Below are positions 9,681 through 19,410 of a DNA stretch of 64,000 nucleotides, piece by piece. Under the pieces are notes generated by a model. It was not told the DNA's origin. It saw only the letters and a program-made list of their open reading frames with translations, and did no database searches. The translations under genes were made by a program, and so were the position numbers. Each line of letters begins with the position of its first letter. Positions within the stretch are counted from its first letter, which is position 1. The stretch spans positions 33,092,270-33,156,269 of the forward strand of contig NC_083560.1 in assembly GCF_019925205.1 (NCBI RefSeq), given 5' to 3'. The DNA comes from Metopolophium dirhodum (Eukaryota; Arthropoda; Insecta; Hemiptera; Aphididae).

Positions 9681-10694
9681 TTAATGTGAAGATTCTGGAA
9701 ATGATATGGCGGCGCTTTTTATGCTCCCTACCGGACGTCCGCCGGAAGCGCCCGGTTGATTTTGGTTTTCCGAAGTCTCTGCTTGAGCTGCTTCATTCCT
9801 TTTCCCGGTAACATATTTTAATTTCCGGCATACATCTTTTGTGTGCCCCGGTTTTTTACAGTACTGGCACGTGATAGTGTTCACTGTAGCTTTAGAGGTT
9901 CCGTGTGGCGTGCTGGAATTTTTTGATTGATTTGTGTTGTTACCTCGGTTGGATCTACAATCGCGGGCCCAATGTCCTGGTTTATTGCAAATGTTGCAAG
10001 AACCATTTGGCTTTTTCGTCGTCACCGAGTTTCCTTTGTACAGTTTCTTGGATTCTTCGGATGACATCCTAATCCGTTCTTCCTCTCGGGCTTATCTATA
10101 TAGTCTTGTATTGCCTTATCTAAAGTAAGCGGGTTTCTTGACTTAATGTAGTCCTTTAGGTTCCCCAAGCCTTCCATAAAAACTTGAATTACCTGTCTCT
10201 TAATAGAAATTTCCATCGCTTGAGCAATTTCTGATGAAAAGTCTGCAGTTTCCTGTTCAATGATAAGATTTTGTAAAGCTTCTACTCTCATAGAGTAGGT
10301 CAGAATATCTTCACCATTTTTTTGTTTGATGGCGTACAATTCTAAAAATAGATGTTTTGTGGTTCGCTGGGGTTCTAGACTTGTTTTAAGTGTTTCTCGT
10401 AATTCTTCCCATGTGTCGAATGTTTTAAACTTTGTTACCTGCCTCGCTTTCCCGGTTAACCTGGTTTGGATTGCCTGAAGCAGTCGTGGAATTGCCGGTT
10501 CCACTACACATGACACAAATTCGCATTTTTCAAGGAAAATCTCTAAATTTTCGGTGTCTTTTCCATCAAATGACTTTGGTAGTAGCCTAATCGCATCTTG
10601 AAGTCCTATTTGATTATTTGATATCGATTTTCCATGTCTCGAACTGGTGCTATCTCTTGTCTTCATGGTTTCCTGAATCTTTAGATCAATTAAT
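9681..10694 (-). pseudogene. Inverted duplicate of gag
   Basis: The minus-strand frames at 10022-10694 (gag core) and 9681-10067 (two zinc knuckles) duplicate the plus-strand gag at 8142-9155. They carry the same internal frameshift near the core/knuckle junction. The open frame extends upstream to 10822, but the N-terminal ~40 residues there are not gag: they come from the opposite strand of the integrase region. Expression as protein is unlikely. Confidence 0.8.
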
Positions 10695-10749
10695 AAATTG
10701 CGATAAATTCTTCTAGTTTCAACCTCCATCGGATTAATCGGGACCCCGG

Positions 10750-11095
10750 GTCCTTTACAAACGAACCAGAACCTCAGTACAATTATAATGACTACCAATT
10801 CGAAGTCAAAAGACAAATGCAAGAAGCTCAGGCTTTTGCAAGAAGCAATTTGCTGGAAGCAAAGAGTAAGTCAAAGGAACAGTACGACAAAACAGCAAAA
10901 CATCAAATTTTTGAAGTTGGTCAGAAGGTTTTACTACAAGAAAAAGCCGCGAAAAACAAACTGGCCCCGAAGTGGTTGGGTCCGTATGAAATTTTAGATG
11001 TAAATCCGACAAATAAAAATGTAACCATAAAAAAAAGTAACAAGAAGAATCAGACCATACACCAAAATTTACTAAAGTTATTTCACGAAAAATGA
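10750..11095 (+). pseudogene. Integrase C-terminal fragment
   Basis: In frame with 10817-11095, the translation starts near 10757 (NEPEPQYNYNDYQFE) and shows the gypsy integrase tail: SKEQYDKTAKHQIFEVGQKVLL and KWLGPYEILDV, the small beta-barrel DNA-binding domain. The catalytic DDE core is missing because the upstream region was replaced by inverted gag. The ORF stop TGA (11093-11095) overlaps the env ATG (11092) in an ATGA arrangement. Confidence 0.75.
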
Positions 11096-12966
11096 AACAA
11101 GAAAAATTAATTTGTTCCAGGAAACTCATCATGGCATTCTTTGGAATTTCCAAGAAAAATCCGTCATTCCCGAAAATGGAAATCCTGATAATGTGGATAT
11201 GGGATAGTACATCAGAAGCTCAAGAGAATTATAACATTACAACCTTCCCGGATCACAAAGGATTCTATTATGAATCTCACGGAATGGTCAAAACTTCTCA
11301 CACTAAATGGAACTTGGTAACGTATGTGGATATTGGAATCTTGACCACAAAATATGAAAATTTGATGACCCAGTATAGCGAAATGGAGACAATTTGTAAG
11401 CAAATGATAACAAACTTTGGTAATGCAGAAATAGAAAACATTTGTAATCAATTCGTAAACCAATTTTCTACTACAACCCGTCCATATTTATATGAAATTC
11501 AGTTAAATCGTCGTAACGCGATGTTATCGATAGAGCATAACTCAAATAATGAAATTCGAAATCGCTGAGGATTGGGAGGTACCTTCAAGCGCCTGATGTA
11601 TGGTGCATACTCGAAAATCGACACCGAATTCATATTTAAACAGATCGTAGAATTAACCAAAAACAAAATTCGGAATATTAATTTAGTCAAAGAAAAAACA
11701 AGAGTTGTACAAGCAGAAATATTGGATGCAAATCATACTTCACAGGAAGTCACAGAACATCATCAGAAACTCGAAAATAACTTGCAGTATTTACAAAGAC
11801 TGACCAAAGAAAGTATCGTTAAAATCAACAAATTAGAATTTAAAAATAAACTGTTAGAGCAAGCCTTTTTATTCGAGGTAACTCTCAATCAGTATGCTTA
11901 CGAAACACAAAACCTTGTTGCCATTATAAATGCAGCACTGGGTGGTCAGATCCACACCAGCGTAATCACCCCCAGAAAATTATTACGGGAGTTAAAAGAA
12001 ATTAAAATCAACTTACCCATGGGAAACGACCTCCCTATAGAAGTAATACCCGAGTCCATGCCAAACCTTTTCAAAATCTCTGAAATAACGATTTTCGTGC
12101 AAAACGAGTACTTAATATTTTCTATTGAAATACCCTTGATTTCAAGTAAAGTATTAAATGTGTATCGAGTTGTTTCATTACCAATGATATATTCTACCAA
12201 TACATTAATTTTAATTGAACCCGAAGTCGAATATTTGGTAATTAACAATGATAATGAGGAATTTTTCACTATGACAGGGAAACAGTGGGAATCATGTGTA
12301 AATTTAGGAACTTACAAATTATGTAAAGGTGGTCAAACATTTCACCGCCGCTCGAGATCGAACGTTTGCGAAGTAGTACTTCTAACATATCAACCGATCC
12401 CAGAAACTTGCAAAAGAAAACTGGTAACATTAACAACATCCATTTGGGATAAGTTATTGGATTCCAATGCATGGTTATTTTACACACAACCAACTTTAGT
12501 GACCATCAAATGTGCGGAACCTCCACAAATAGTAACATTTCAGATCTCAGGCGTAGGAAGGTTGACCACCTCCCAAGATTGTGAAATCCATACAGAAAAT
12601 TCCATTATATTTCCGAAAAGTAGATCTAATAGAGGTATCTCTACTGATTTAATTCCAGAAAGCAAAAAACATGAATCAGTATTATCAGAGAGTATTAAAA
12701 ATATAATTCCCCAGAACCTAAAAGACATAAGTATCGTACACGATTTTAATTCTTTATCCAAAAGGCTAATAGAAATAAGTAAGTTACCAAAGGTAACAAC
12801 AGATTCTCTAATAATATTTCAAATGGAATTGCATATGGTACTTGTGTATATCTTAATGTTAACTGTAATATCCGTAGTTAGTGGATTAGCTATTAAGTTT
12901 AGAAATAGCATAATTAGAATGTACTCTCCGGATTTACCGGATATTTTATCACTAAATAATCGATAA
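11092..12966 (+). pseudogene. env: Envelope glycoprotein (F-protein-like) with in-frame TGA
   Basis: One reading frame from the ATG at 11092 to 12966, interrupted only by TGA at 11566-11568. The N-terminal part (about 158 codons) corresponds to the surface subunit. The stop lies in an Arg-rich stretch right before a Gly-rich segment, where errantivirus and baculovirus F-type envelopes have their processing site and fusion peptide. The downstream part (about 464 codons) has a long helical region, a Cys-rich ectodomain (CVNLGTYKLCKGG, ETCKRKL) and a C-terminal membrane segment (VLVYILMLTVISVVSGLAI). An open frame begins with TTG right after the stop, so no genuine second start is evident. Likely inactive unless the stop is read through. 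Confidence 0.75.
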
Positions 12967-13059
12967 GTAAACATTATAATCATAAATTTAGTTGTGAAAA
13001 CATATTGTACGGAACATTAGGGAACCATTAGGTCCCTAAGTTCCATTTAAGTTGGGGCG

Positions 13060-13414
13060 TGTTAAGACCCCTGGCTATATTAGTTAGTATATATATATAT
13101 ATATATAATAGTGTATAATATAATATTGTACGACGGCGACTGTCTGGAATTGCTGCGACAGCAATTCCAGGCAAGCGCTGGGTACAGGCACGGCTCGTAT
13201 AGCAAGCCGTGCCAGTGGCATTTCAGAGCAGTAGACGGAACATTGTGATTCGCACCAGAACATTATATTTGTCAGACCATTTTTTATAAAACATTAAATA
13301 ATTCATTAAGTGCATTGTAAGTTTTTCTTTTCAAGTTAAATATAGAGAGTAGTAATTAGTTCGAAAGTGTTCGTTGTTTTTATTTGTGCACGGACCTCCA
13401 GGGAGATCCGTAAC
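13060..13414 (+). repeat. 3' LTR of the errantivirus-like element
   Basis: 355 bp beginning TGTTA (13060) and ending TAACA (13414), a perfect 5-bp terminal inversion, preceded by a short G-rich tract (GTTGGGGCG). It contains a TA microsatellite near 13089, a GC-rich hairpin around 13150-13175 (GGAATTGCTG / CAGCAATTCC) and AT-rich R/U5-like sequence. Its last 65 bases resemble the LTR-like end at 6562-6626. Confidence 0.75.
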
Positions 13415-13423
13415 AGGTTCTCG

Positions 13424-13733
13424 ATGGTGTTAAGCTCAGATTTTCTGTATATATAACGCAATTATCGGAAATTTGAATTTTTCCTATACCCGTTAGTATG
13501 ATTCTGCTAGAGTTTTGTGAGCATGTTACTGTCACTGCCTGCGAAATGCAATAATATAACCACGCGTTTTGCAGATAAAGCTTATGCCAGATTGTAGTAT
13601 TTAAGCTTAGATATTTAAAATTACACGCTCTTATCGTTTGATACGGGGAATTGTACAAAGATACCTCACAACTTTCCTGGTATATAAATTTACTGATAGC
13701 CTCAGGATTTACGCATAACCTAAAAGAGAACAA
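13424..13733 (-). pseudogene. Env fragment of a different errantivirus-like family
   Basis: The minus-strand translation aligns by eye with the Cys-rich ectodomain of the env at 11092-12966: C..S.YNSPYQTIRACNFK, then IWHKLYLQNAWLYY, then ILTGIGKIQISDNCVIYTEN. Order and spacing are kept but many residues differ, so it is a separate family. It starts within 10 bp of the 3' LTR, as if that element inserted into or recombined with an older env gene. No complete gene is present. Confidence 0.65.
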
Positions 13734-13776
13734 TGTTTCACATTTTTAATACTGATCATCGGTTAGACTAAAATAT

Positions 13777-13935
13777 AAGTATTCACATAAGAATATGCTA
13801 GTATCTGTATTATTTAGGTAGGTTCTTGTGAATACCAATAGGCCGAGTCTATTTGTGAATCTAACTCACCCCGGGAGGCACTTGTAACATACTGTACAGA
13901 AGAGCGACACAGCGTTTTTTTATTCATCAGATTTA
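13777..13935. repeat. Dispersed repeat, copy 1
   Basis: About 160 bp sharing a near-identical sequence with 17267-17434: start ATTCACATAAGAATATG, middle TACTGTACAGAAGAGCGAC, end CATCAGATTTAA. A shorter related piece occurs near 21033-21055. No ORF; probably a SINE or MITE-like repeat. Confidence 0.7.
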
Positions 13936-15993
13936 AGTATAATTAGGTTAGGATTTTATTAATCCACCGTAGGTTAAATTAAGTAAAAACTACAAATCTG
14001 GTATAACTTTGATACTTTAGAGTTAAATTATGCACTAACATACAAACCACACGGGGTCTGTGGTCTTAACGCAAGTAAATTTTCTATATGAAAAATATAC
14101 TGCTGTGAATCTCACGGACACGCCGGCCGAGATGGCTATACATTAAAAAAATAAAAACTAAAGAAGACATACTAATTAATTGATTAATTCATAATGTTAT
14201 CACTAAATTAAAATTACTTGTAGTTAAGTTACATAAGCTGTTTCAAATACCTACATCGTTACCTACACTTTATGGGTTTTTTTTTGGGAAATGGAAAGAA
14301 CCCATAATTCATTATTTATTGTTAGTATTTTAAAATCTAGGTACGAAAATACATAGTTCTAGCTTATCACTTTTTTTATAACATCTATTTAAAATTAAAT
14401 AGTAGTAGTTATGCGATGTCACATTTGAGACTTAAAAATACAGTCCCCGAGATATCGAAATCACATTTATGCACACAGGGATACATTGAATACCATTATA
14501 TAATGTATCTATATTATCTTGATTTTCTATTAAAGCTTACGCGACTACCTATATATATATATGCATTATGCGTAACGTTTTTGAGTATACCTAATTATAT
14601 TTTCCTAAAAAATTAATTTCAGATCAATATTAAATAAACCTTAAATTAACCTTAAGGTTGTCGATGACGGTTATTACAATTTTCCATAATTCTATAAAAT
14701 ATTTAAATTATATTTTATATTTTAATCGCAACCATTATTATAATACTTATCCACTTATCTTCTGTCCGATAACTATTTCGGGTAGGGTTTATATGGTGTA
14801 GTATATCAACAAAAATGGCAACACAGGAAAACATTTCGATTTTGATTATTTTTTATTTAAAAGAAGAGAATTTTCTCAGGTTGTATCAATGCCTGAATAT
14901 TCATATTACTTTAAGCAATGCTAGAAAAAAAGATTTGACAAATAAAAATTTTGTGTATTATTCAAATGTATATTTTGATTTCTGTAATTATAATTTTGAA
15001 AATCAGGTGAATCGAACTGCAAAATTTTCTCTTCTTTTAAATAAAAAAAACTGACATAATCCAACTATTCTTGAAGGCATTGAGAGTTTTAAGACATGTT
15101 TTTGTATTAAAAACGCACCGGCTGCTACGCCATTAATATACAATACAAATAAATATGATAAAAATGTCTCATAATGGTCGAATGAAACAATGATTTATAG
15201 AGATTTTGATCAGTAATGCTTCCATCCTTAAATCACTAAACATTTAACCACCTAAAGTGATAGTATTTTCTCGCCACCCCCTCACCGCTCATATAAATAA
15301 CTCCCAGTGATTATTATGTATAGTACTTGATGTTGATAATTTTTAGAAATTAGTAAGAACTATAAATTTTTAACATAATATATTGTAATTTTTTTTTTTT
15401 TACTAAAGTAAATCTGGTGTACCTAGGTAATGTTTATACCTTAGAGTACAGTAGTTTTTATTAGCAACCATTATGTAGGTTAGCAAAAAATTATTTTTGT
15501 CTTGTCTTCTAAGTTATAAGATACCTACATTTTTTTATGTTTACGCTTGTAATAAGATCATAATCAGGCACCTTGCCGCGAGGCTTTCGTTTTAATTAAA
15601 ATATTGATTTCACCCGGGGTCGTGGGTTTATGACACGGGGACTTGCGCTGAGGGAACCGAGATGAGTTGTTGAGTTATTTAGATAAATAATTTACTATGT
15701 TTCTATTAAAACTTTTGGTTTTTTTTTTAAGCAAATCGTCGATAGAATAGATTTTATACTTATGTGATATTTCACAAATGTATGCATACAATCGTTTTTC
15801 ACAATTTATATACAGTGTTTATTATACACGATAAAAAATATTTCGATTTTAAAGTACGGGGATGGTTTTATGGTAGAAAATTTGATCTAGTTTATACTTT
15901 TCAGAGGTCTAAAATAGGTTAAAAATTCCCTATACTTTTCTCAATTATTGAGGTGGGGCAAAATGTGCACTATAATTTACGAGTGTGATAATT
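13936..15993. other. AT-rich intergenic sequence
   Basis: I see no supportable gene. Short frames at 14416-14616 and 14815-15054 lack family features. 15560-15670 is a small GC-richer patch of unknown origin. Confidence 0.4.
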
Positions 15994-17096
15994 TATTGAT
16001 AGAAATATCGCGTTATGGAGATGTCAGCTTCGGTTATATACCTAAAAATTGTCATATACAATTATAAATGTTAATCAAATGTTTAACATACTCAGCAACT
16101 GATATATAATAGGTTCATATCCTCGTAATTGGTCAATTGTGGTATTATTAGTTATATATGTATTTGTATAGGGAACGGACATAATTCTAAATTAAATTAT
16201 ATTTATCCTAACAATATATTAACTATAACAATAAAGATATAATGTTATAGGCACAATGTTATAAATTATTCATAAGAATACAAAACAAAAAACGTTAAGG
16301 AGCCTGTTCGTGTGTATAAGGGGCAAGATTTAGGAAAGATGTAATTTCGGTTCCGCTGCCCATGGCATTTGTGTTTAGTGGTAAATGATGATTAGTGTGA
16401 GTTTGATAGTATTTTTTGTCTGTAATAGTTGTTATTATGTTATTTTATACGTCATATACGTTTACAAAATGTATCGATTGTTATTTGGTTTTCATTTTCT
16501 TGTTATATTATGTTATAGGCACATTAAATTATTAATAAGAACACAAAACAAAAAAAGTTAAGGAGCCTGTTCATGTGTCAGTAATAATGGGCAAGATTCA
16601 GGAAAAATGTAATATCGGTGCCACCGTCCATAGCTTGTGTCAGTCGTCAATGATGATTAGTGTGCGTGTGATTGTATTCTGTCTACACATTTTCTGTATG
16701 TGCATTGTGCGCACATGTCAACCGCACCGTCGACCAAAAATGAAAAGCGTGATTTTTTGCTCAAAACACCCTTTACAGGATGAACTCATATGAATCGTCG
16801 AGTGAAACAAACATAGAATAAAAATATGAAAAAATTAAACCAATTGCATCACATAATAAGAGTCAGGAGAATATTATGTTATATCATTTTTATAGAATTA
16901 TAATTATATTCAGAAATTAATTTCAATAATATAAATGTATTAATATAATTTAGATAAATTGCATTGTAAAGAGGTTTCTCATTTATTGAAATCTAACTAA
17001 TAATTTTTTTTTCAATAATACATTGACAGTTGTTAATAAATATACATGAAAAGCTTGATAATTTAATACAAGGTTCTTCATAAGTTTTTATTACTG
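15994..17096. repeat. Dispersed ~1.1-kb repeat, copy 1
   Basis: Matches 62918-64000 over most of its length (TTGATAGAAATATCGCGTTA near the start, CTTGATAATTTAATACAAGG near the end). This copy has an internal duplication: the AAGGAGCCTGTTC block occurs at about 16298 and again at 16560. A short frame (16575-16793) is shared with the other copy but the two diverge in length. Family unknown. Confidence 0.75.
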
Positions 17097-17266
17097 GAAT
17101 TCCTAAGCGTAAATAGCGTAAGCGTAATTCCATAGAAGTTTTTAATGAGCATTCGAAGTTAAAATTAGAACGAAATGATATATATTATATTTCTTTTAAG
17201 TTGGCCCCCGACTTTCTCCAATTGCTTCAATAAATGTGCAAATATGAAATAATTGAAAATTGGTTT

Positions 17267-17434
17267 AGGTATTCACATAAGAATATGCGTATCTGTATTA
17301 TTTAGGTAGGTACTTGTGAATACCAATGGCCACCCGGCCTGGGTCTTATTGTGAAGCTAACTCACCACGGGAGGCCCTTGTAACTTACTGTACAGAAGAG
17401 CGACAACCACTTTTTTTCATTCATCAGATTTAAA
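17267..17434. repeat. Dispersed repeat, copy 2
   Basis: Second copy of the element at 13777-13935, with the same start and end and a few substitutions and small indels. Confidence 0.7.
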
Positions 17435-18786
17435 TCGGTAGAATGTACATTTCAGAACCAGGACAGTTTGTACTAGAAATCTAGTACCTATATACTATAA
17501 ACCAGGGGTAACCAATTAATATTTTTGATGGACTACAATCTGGAAGTTGTTCAAGATCCGTAAAATTTGCTAACGTCGGTAAAAGCAAAAAAAAAAAAAT
17601 TCAACTCTAGAACCTTATACTTAATAATGTGGGTTTTTATTTTATTTTTTCTTGTCTGTTGGCCACCATTTTCTGACCCCTGCTATATAAATAAAAAGTC
17701 CTTCCTATGTCATGAAAAATTATATCATAAATGTTATTATATTTCATATAATTACAACTTCTGACGCGGTACGCAGCGGCCACCAGTACAAAGTACAGGT
17801 ACCGCAGCGACCAGTCTACACTTTTCGTCAACCGCCATTACGGGCTACAGCGCGACAACGCCAACTCCCCCACCGCGCCACAAAGGCACAAGGTGGGACG
17901 GGAAGGCGAGTCGCGTAGAACGAGTACCGGCCGTCGTAAACTCGTCAGTTAGAGAAAAACCGTTCGTCTCTAAAAACCACACACACACGTTGTGAGCACG
18001 TACCACGACCACAACCAGATATATATATATATATTTTCATATAGCCCGCCGTCATTTGTTCTTTTTTTTTGATATATTTCTTTGTTACATATATTTATAT
18101 ATCTACGTGTACCCGGTACGGGGTAAAATAAACCCAATCTTCGATACCCGAAATTATGTTTGTTTTTTTACGCTCGAGTGTGCCACCCAATATACCATAC
18201 CAACGACCGGCTCTCCGCGGACCATCCACCACCACCGTCGTAGCCGCGTCACTTCATATATAACAGAAAAGATTGAATTATCATTACCTATTAATTTATG
18301 AAATATTCCATTCATTTCATTCTTACATCAAAGGCTAAAGACCTAACCATTATAATATAATATTACCTATGAATACAAACGTTCGCGTCGTGAAAATAAT
18401 AATATATTTCTGATCAGTACCTAAGTGGAATCACCACATGGTTTCATATTATACATTTTATCTGAACTTTTAAACCAAACTATTCTCAGATCAAGAAATG
18501 CAACTAGGACATCATAATAAATAAAATCAATAATATAATAATATAAATAATAATAATATAAACGATAACACGGATATACGTTTTGTACTGACTACTATAA
18601 TACTGTATACAACCAGTGTTGTACATTAAATAGATAAGAATATACACGCGAAAAGTAGATTTACTTACTTCTAACATAACTTAAATCAAACATAATAGGG
18701 TATAATTTAGAATATTTATTTTATGATAAAACTATTATTATTGTTTACAATCAAATCATATCATTAATATACATTTATTGATTCTC
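17435..18786. other. Intergenic; GC-rich patch and microsatellite
   Basis: 17765-18000 and 18110-18240 are GC-rich with a TA microsatellite (18018-18033) between them and an AATAAA near 18130. This could be an old LTR, but no boundary is clear. The rest is AT-rich. Nothing coding is supportable. Confidence 0.35.
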
Positions 18787-19296
18787 CTATAAATTACAAT
18801 ATCTTGTTGTAGCATTTTGGCAACCGGTCTTTTGCCAAAATGCTAATCTTTCTTTTATAAGTAACATAGCAGTTATCGATCCACCTAACCTCGGAGGTAA
18901 AAGTGCCAAACCTAAACCCGGTATCAATGACACGAGAGGGAACCCATGACTAGTTGACCTGATGATTGTGGATGCTGTTACGATTTCTTCCAAGATTGCT
19001 GAACACTGTCCGTAGTCTATATGATCCTTATTCAATGAACTGTCCATTTCTTCAAATACATCATTCAAATGCAAAGCAAACCGGCCAGATAACATCACTT
19101 GCACCAACGTTGACGCCGCACCGGTTACAGGTATTGCGCTCAGTGTTGTCATTACCGTATAAATAGATTCCTGTGTCAATAACGCCGTTTGTAAATCTTC
19201 GATCTGTTCATCGTTTCCACAGAACGTGGAAACATTGGAAGAACATAATGCAATTGTTAACGATATGTAAAAAACCACAGAATATATTGCTTTCAT
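18787..19296 (-). CDS. Small secreted protein of unknown function
   Basis: A 169-aa product if translation starts at the ATG at 19296, chosen because it begins a clear signal peptide: MKAIYSVVFYISLTIALCSS, with cleavage likely before NVSTFCGN. The frame is open further upstream to 19410 but that part lacks signal features; TTTACAG near 19393 may be a splice acceptor of a 5' UTR exon. The mature part is mostly helical with few cysteines (CGND, YGQC, TGC, RYC) and a hydrophobic PGLGLALLPP segment near the C-terminus. AATAAA on the minus strand (18779-18774) lies about 8 bases after the stop. This is the best candidate for an ordinary host gene here. I do not recognise the family; small secreted proteins of sap feeders include salivary effectors, but nothing specific shows that. 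Confidence 0.6.
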   Translation of the reverse strand: MKAIYSVVFYISLTIALCSSNVSTFCGNDEQIEDLQTALLTQESIYTVMTTLSAIPVTGAASTLVQVMLSGRFALHLNDVFEEMDSSLNKDHIDYGQCSAILEEIVTASTIIRSTSHGFPLVSLIPGLGLALLPPRLGGSITAMLLIKERLAFWQKTGCQNATTRYCNL

Positions 19297-19410
19297 TTTT
19301 ATTGTCACGTAGGTACAGCACAGTTGTGTAAATATCCCAAGAGGTACGCCTGATATTCGTACGAGTCGCAATGTGCCGAGTGAGCGTCTGTAAACATGCA
19401 ATGCATACAT

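Larger units (their letters stand above)
8142..10694. repeat. Large inverted repeat of gag (arms ~1207 bp, spacer 139 bp)
   Basis: The left arm 8142-9348 and right arm 9488-10694 are reverse complements of equal length and near-identical. The gag core and both zinc-knuckle ORFs translate identically from each arm; differences appear only near the outer ends. The spacer 9349-9487 is pol sequence. A transcript across it would fold into a very long hairpin. A template-switch event during reverse transcription or a fold-back repair event could create it. Confidence 0.9.
5948..13414 (+). mobile_element. Env-bearing Ty3/gypsy (errantivirus-like) element, rearranged and defective
   Basis: In order: LTR-like end, primer-binding site (6633), ~1-kb leader, gag (two frameshifts), start of protease/pol, a large inverted copy of gag replacing RT, RNase H and most of integrase, integrase C-terminus, env (one in-frame stop), and 3' LTR (13060-13414). 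Gag, pol, env order with an F-protein-like env fits insect errantiviruses. The two ends share only ~65 bp of LTR, so the copy may be mosaic. Confidence 0.75.

Noticed and set aside
13380..13423. Extension of the minus-strand env frame into the LTR
   Set aside because: These codons lie in the 3' LTR of the neighbouring element and are accidental.
14416..15054. Two short plus-strand frames
   Set aside because: AT-rich low-complexity translations with no conserved motif or gene signals.
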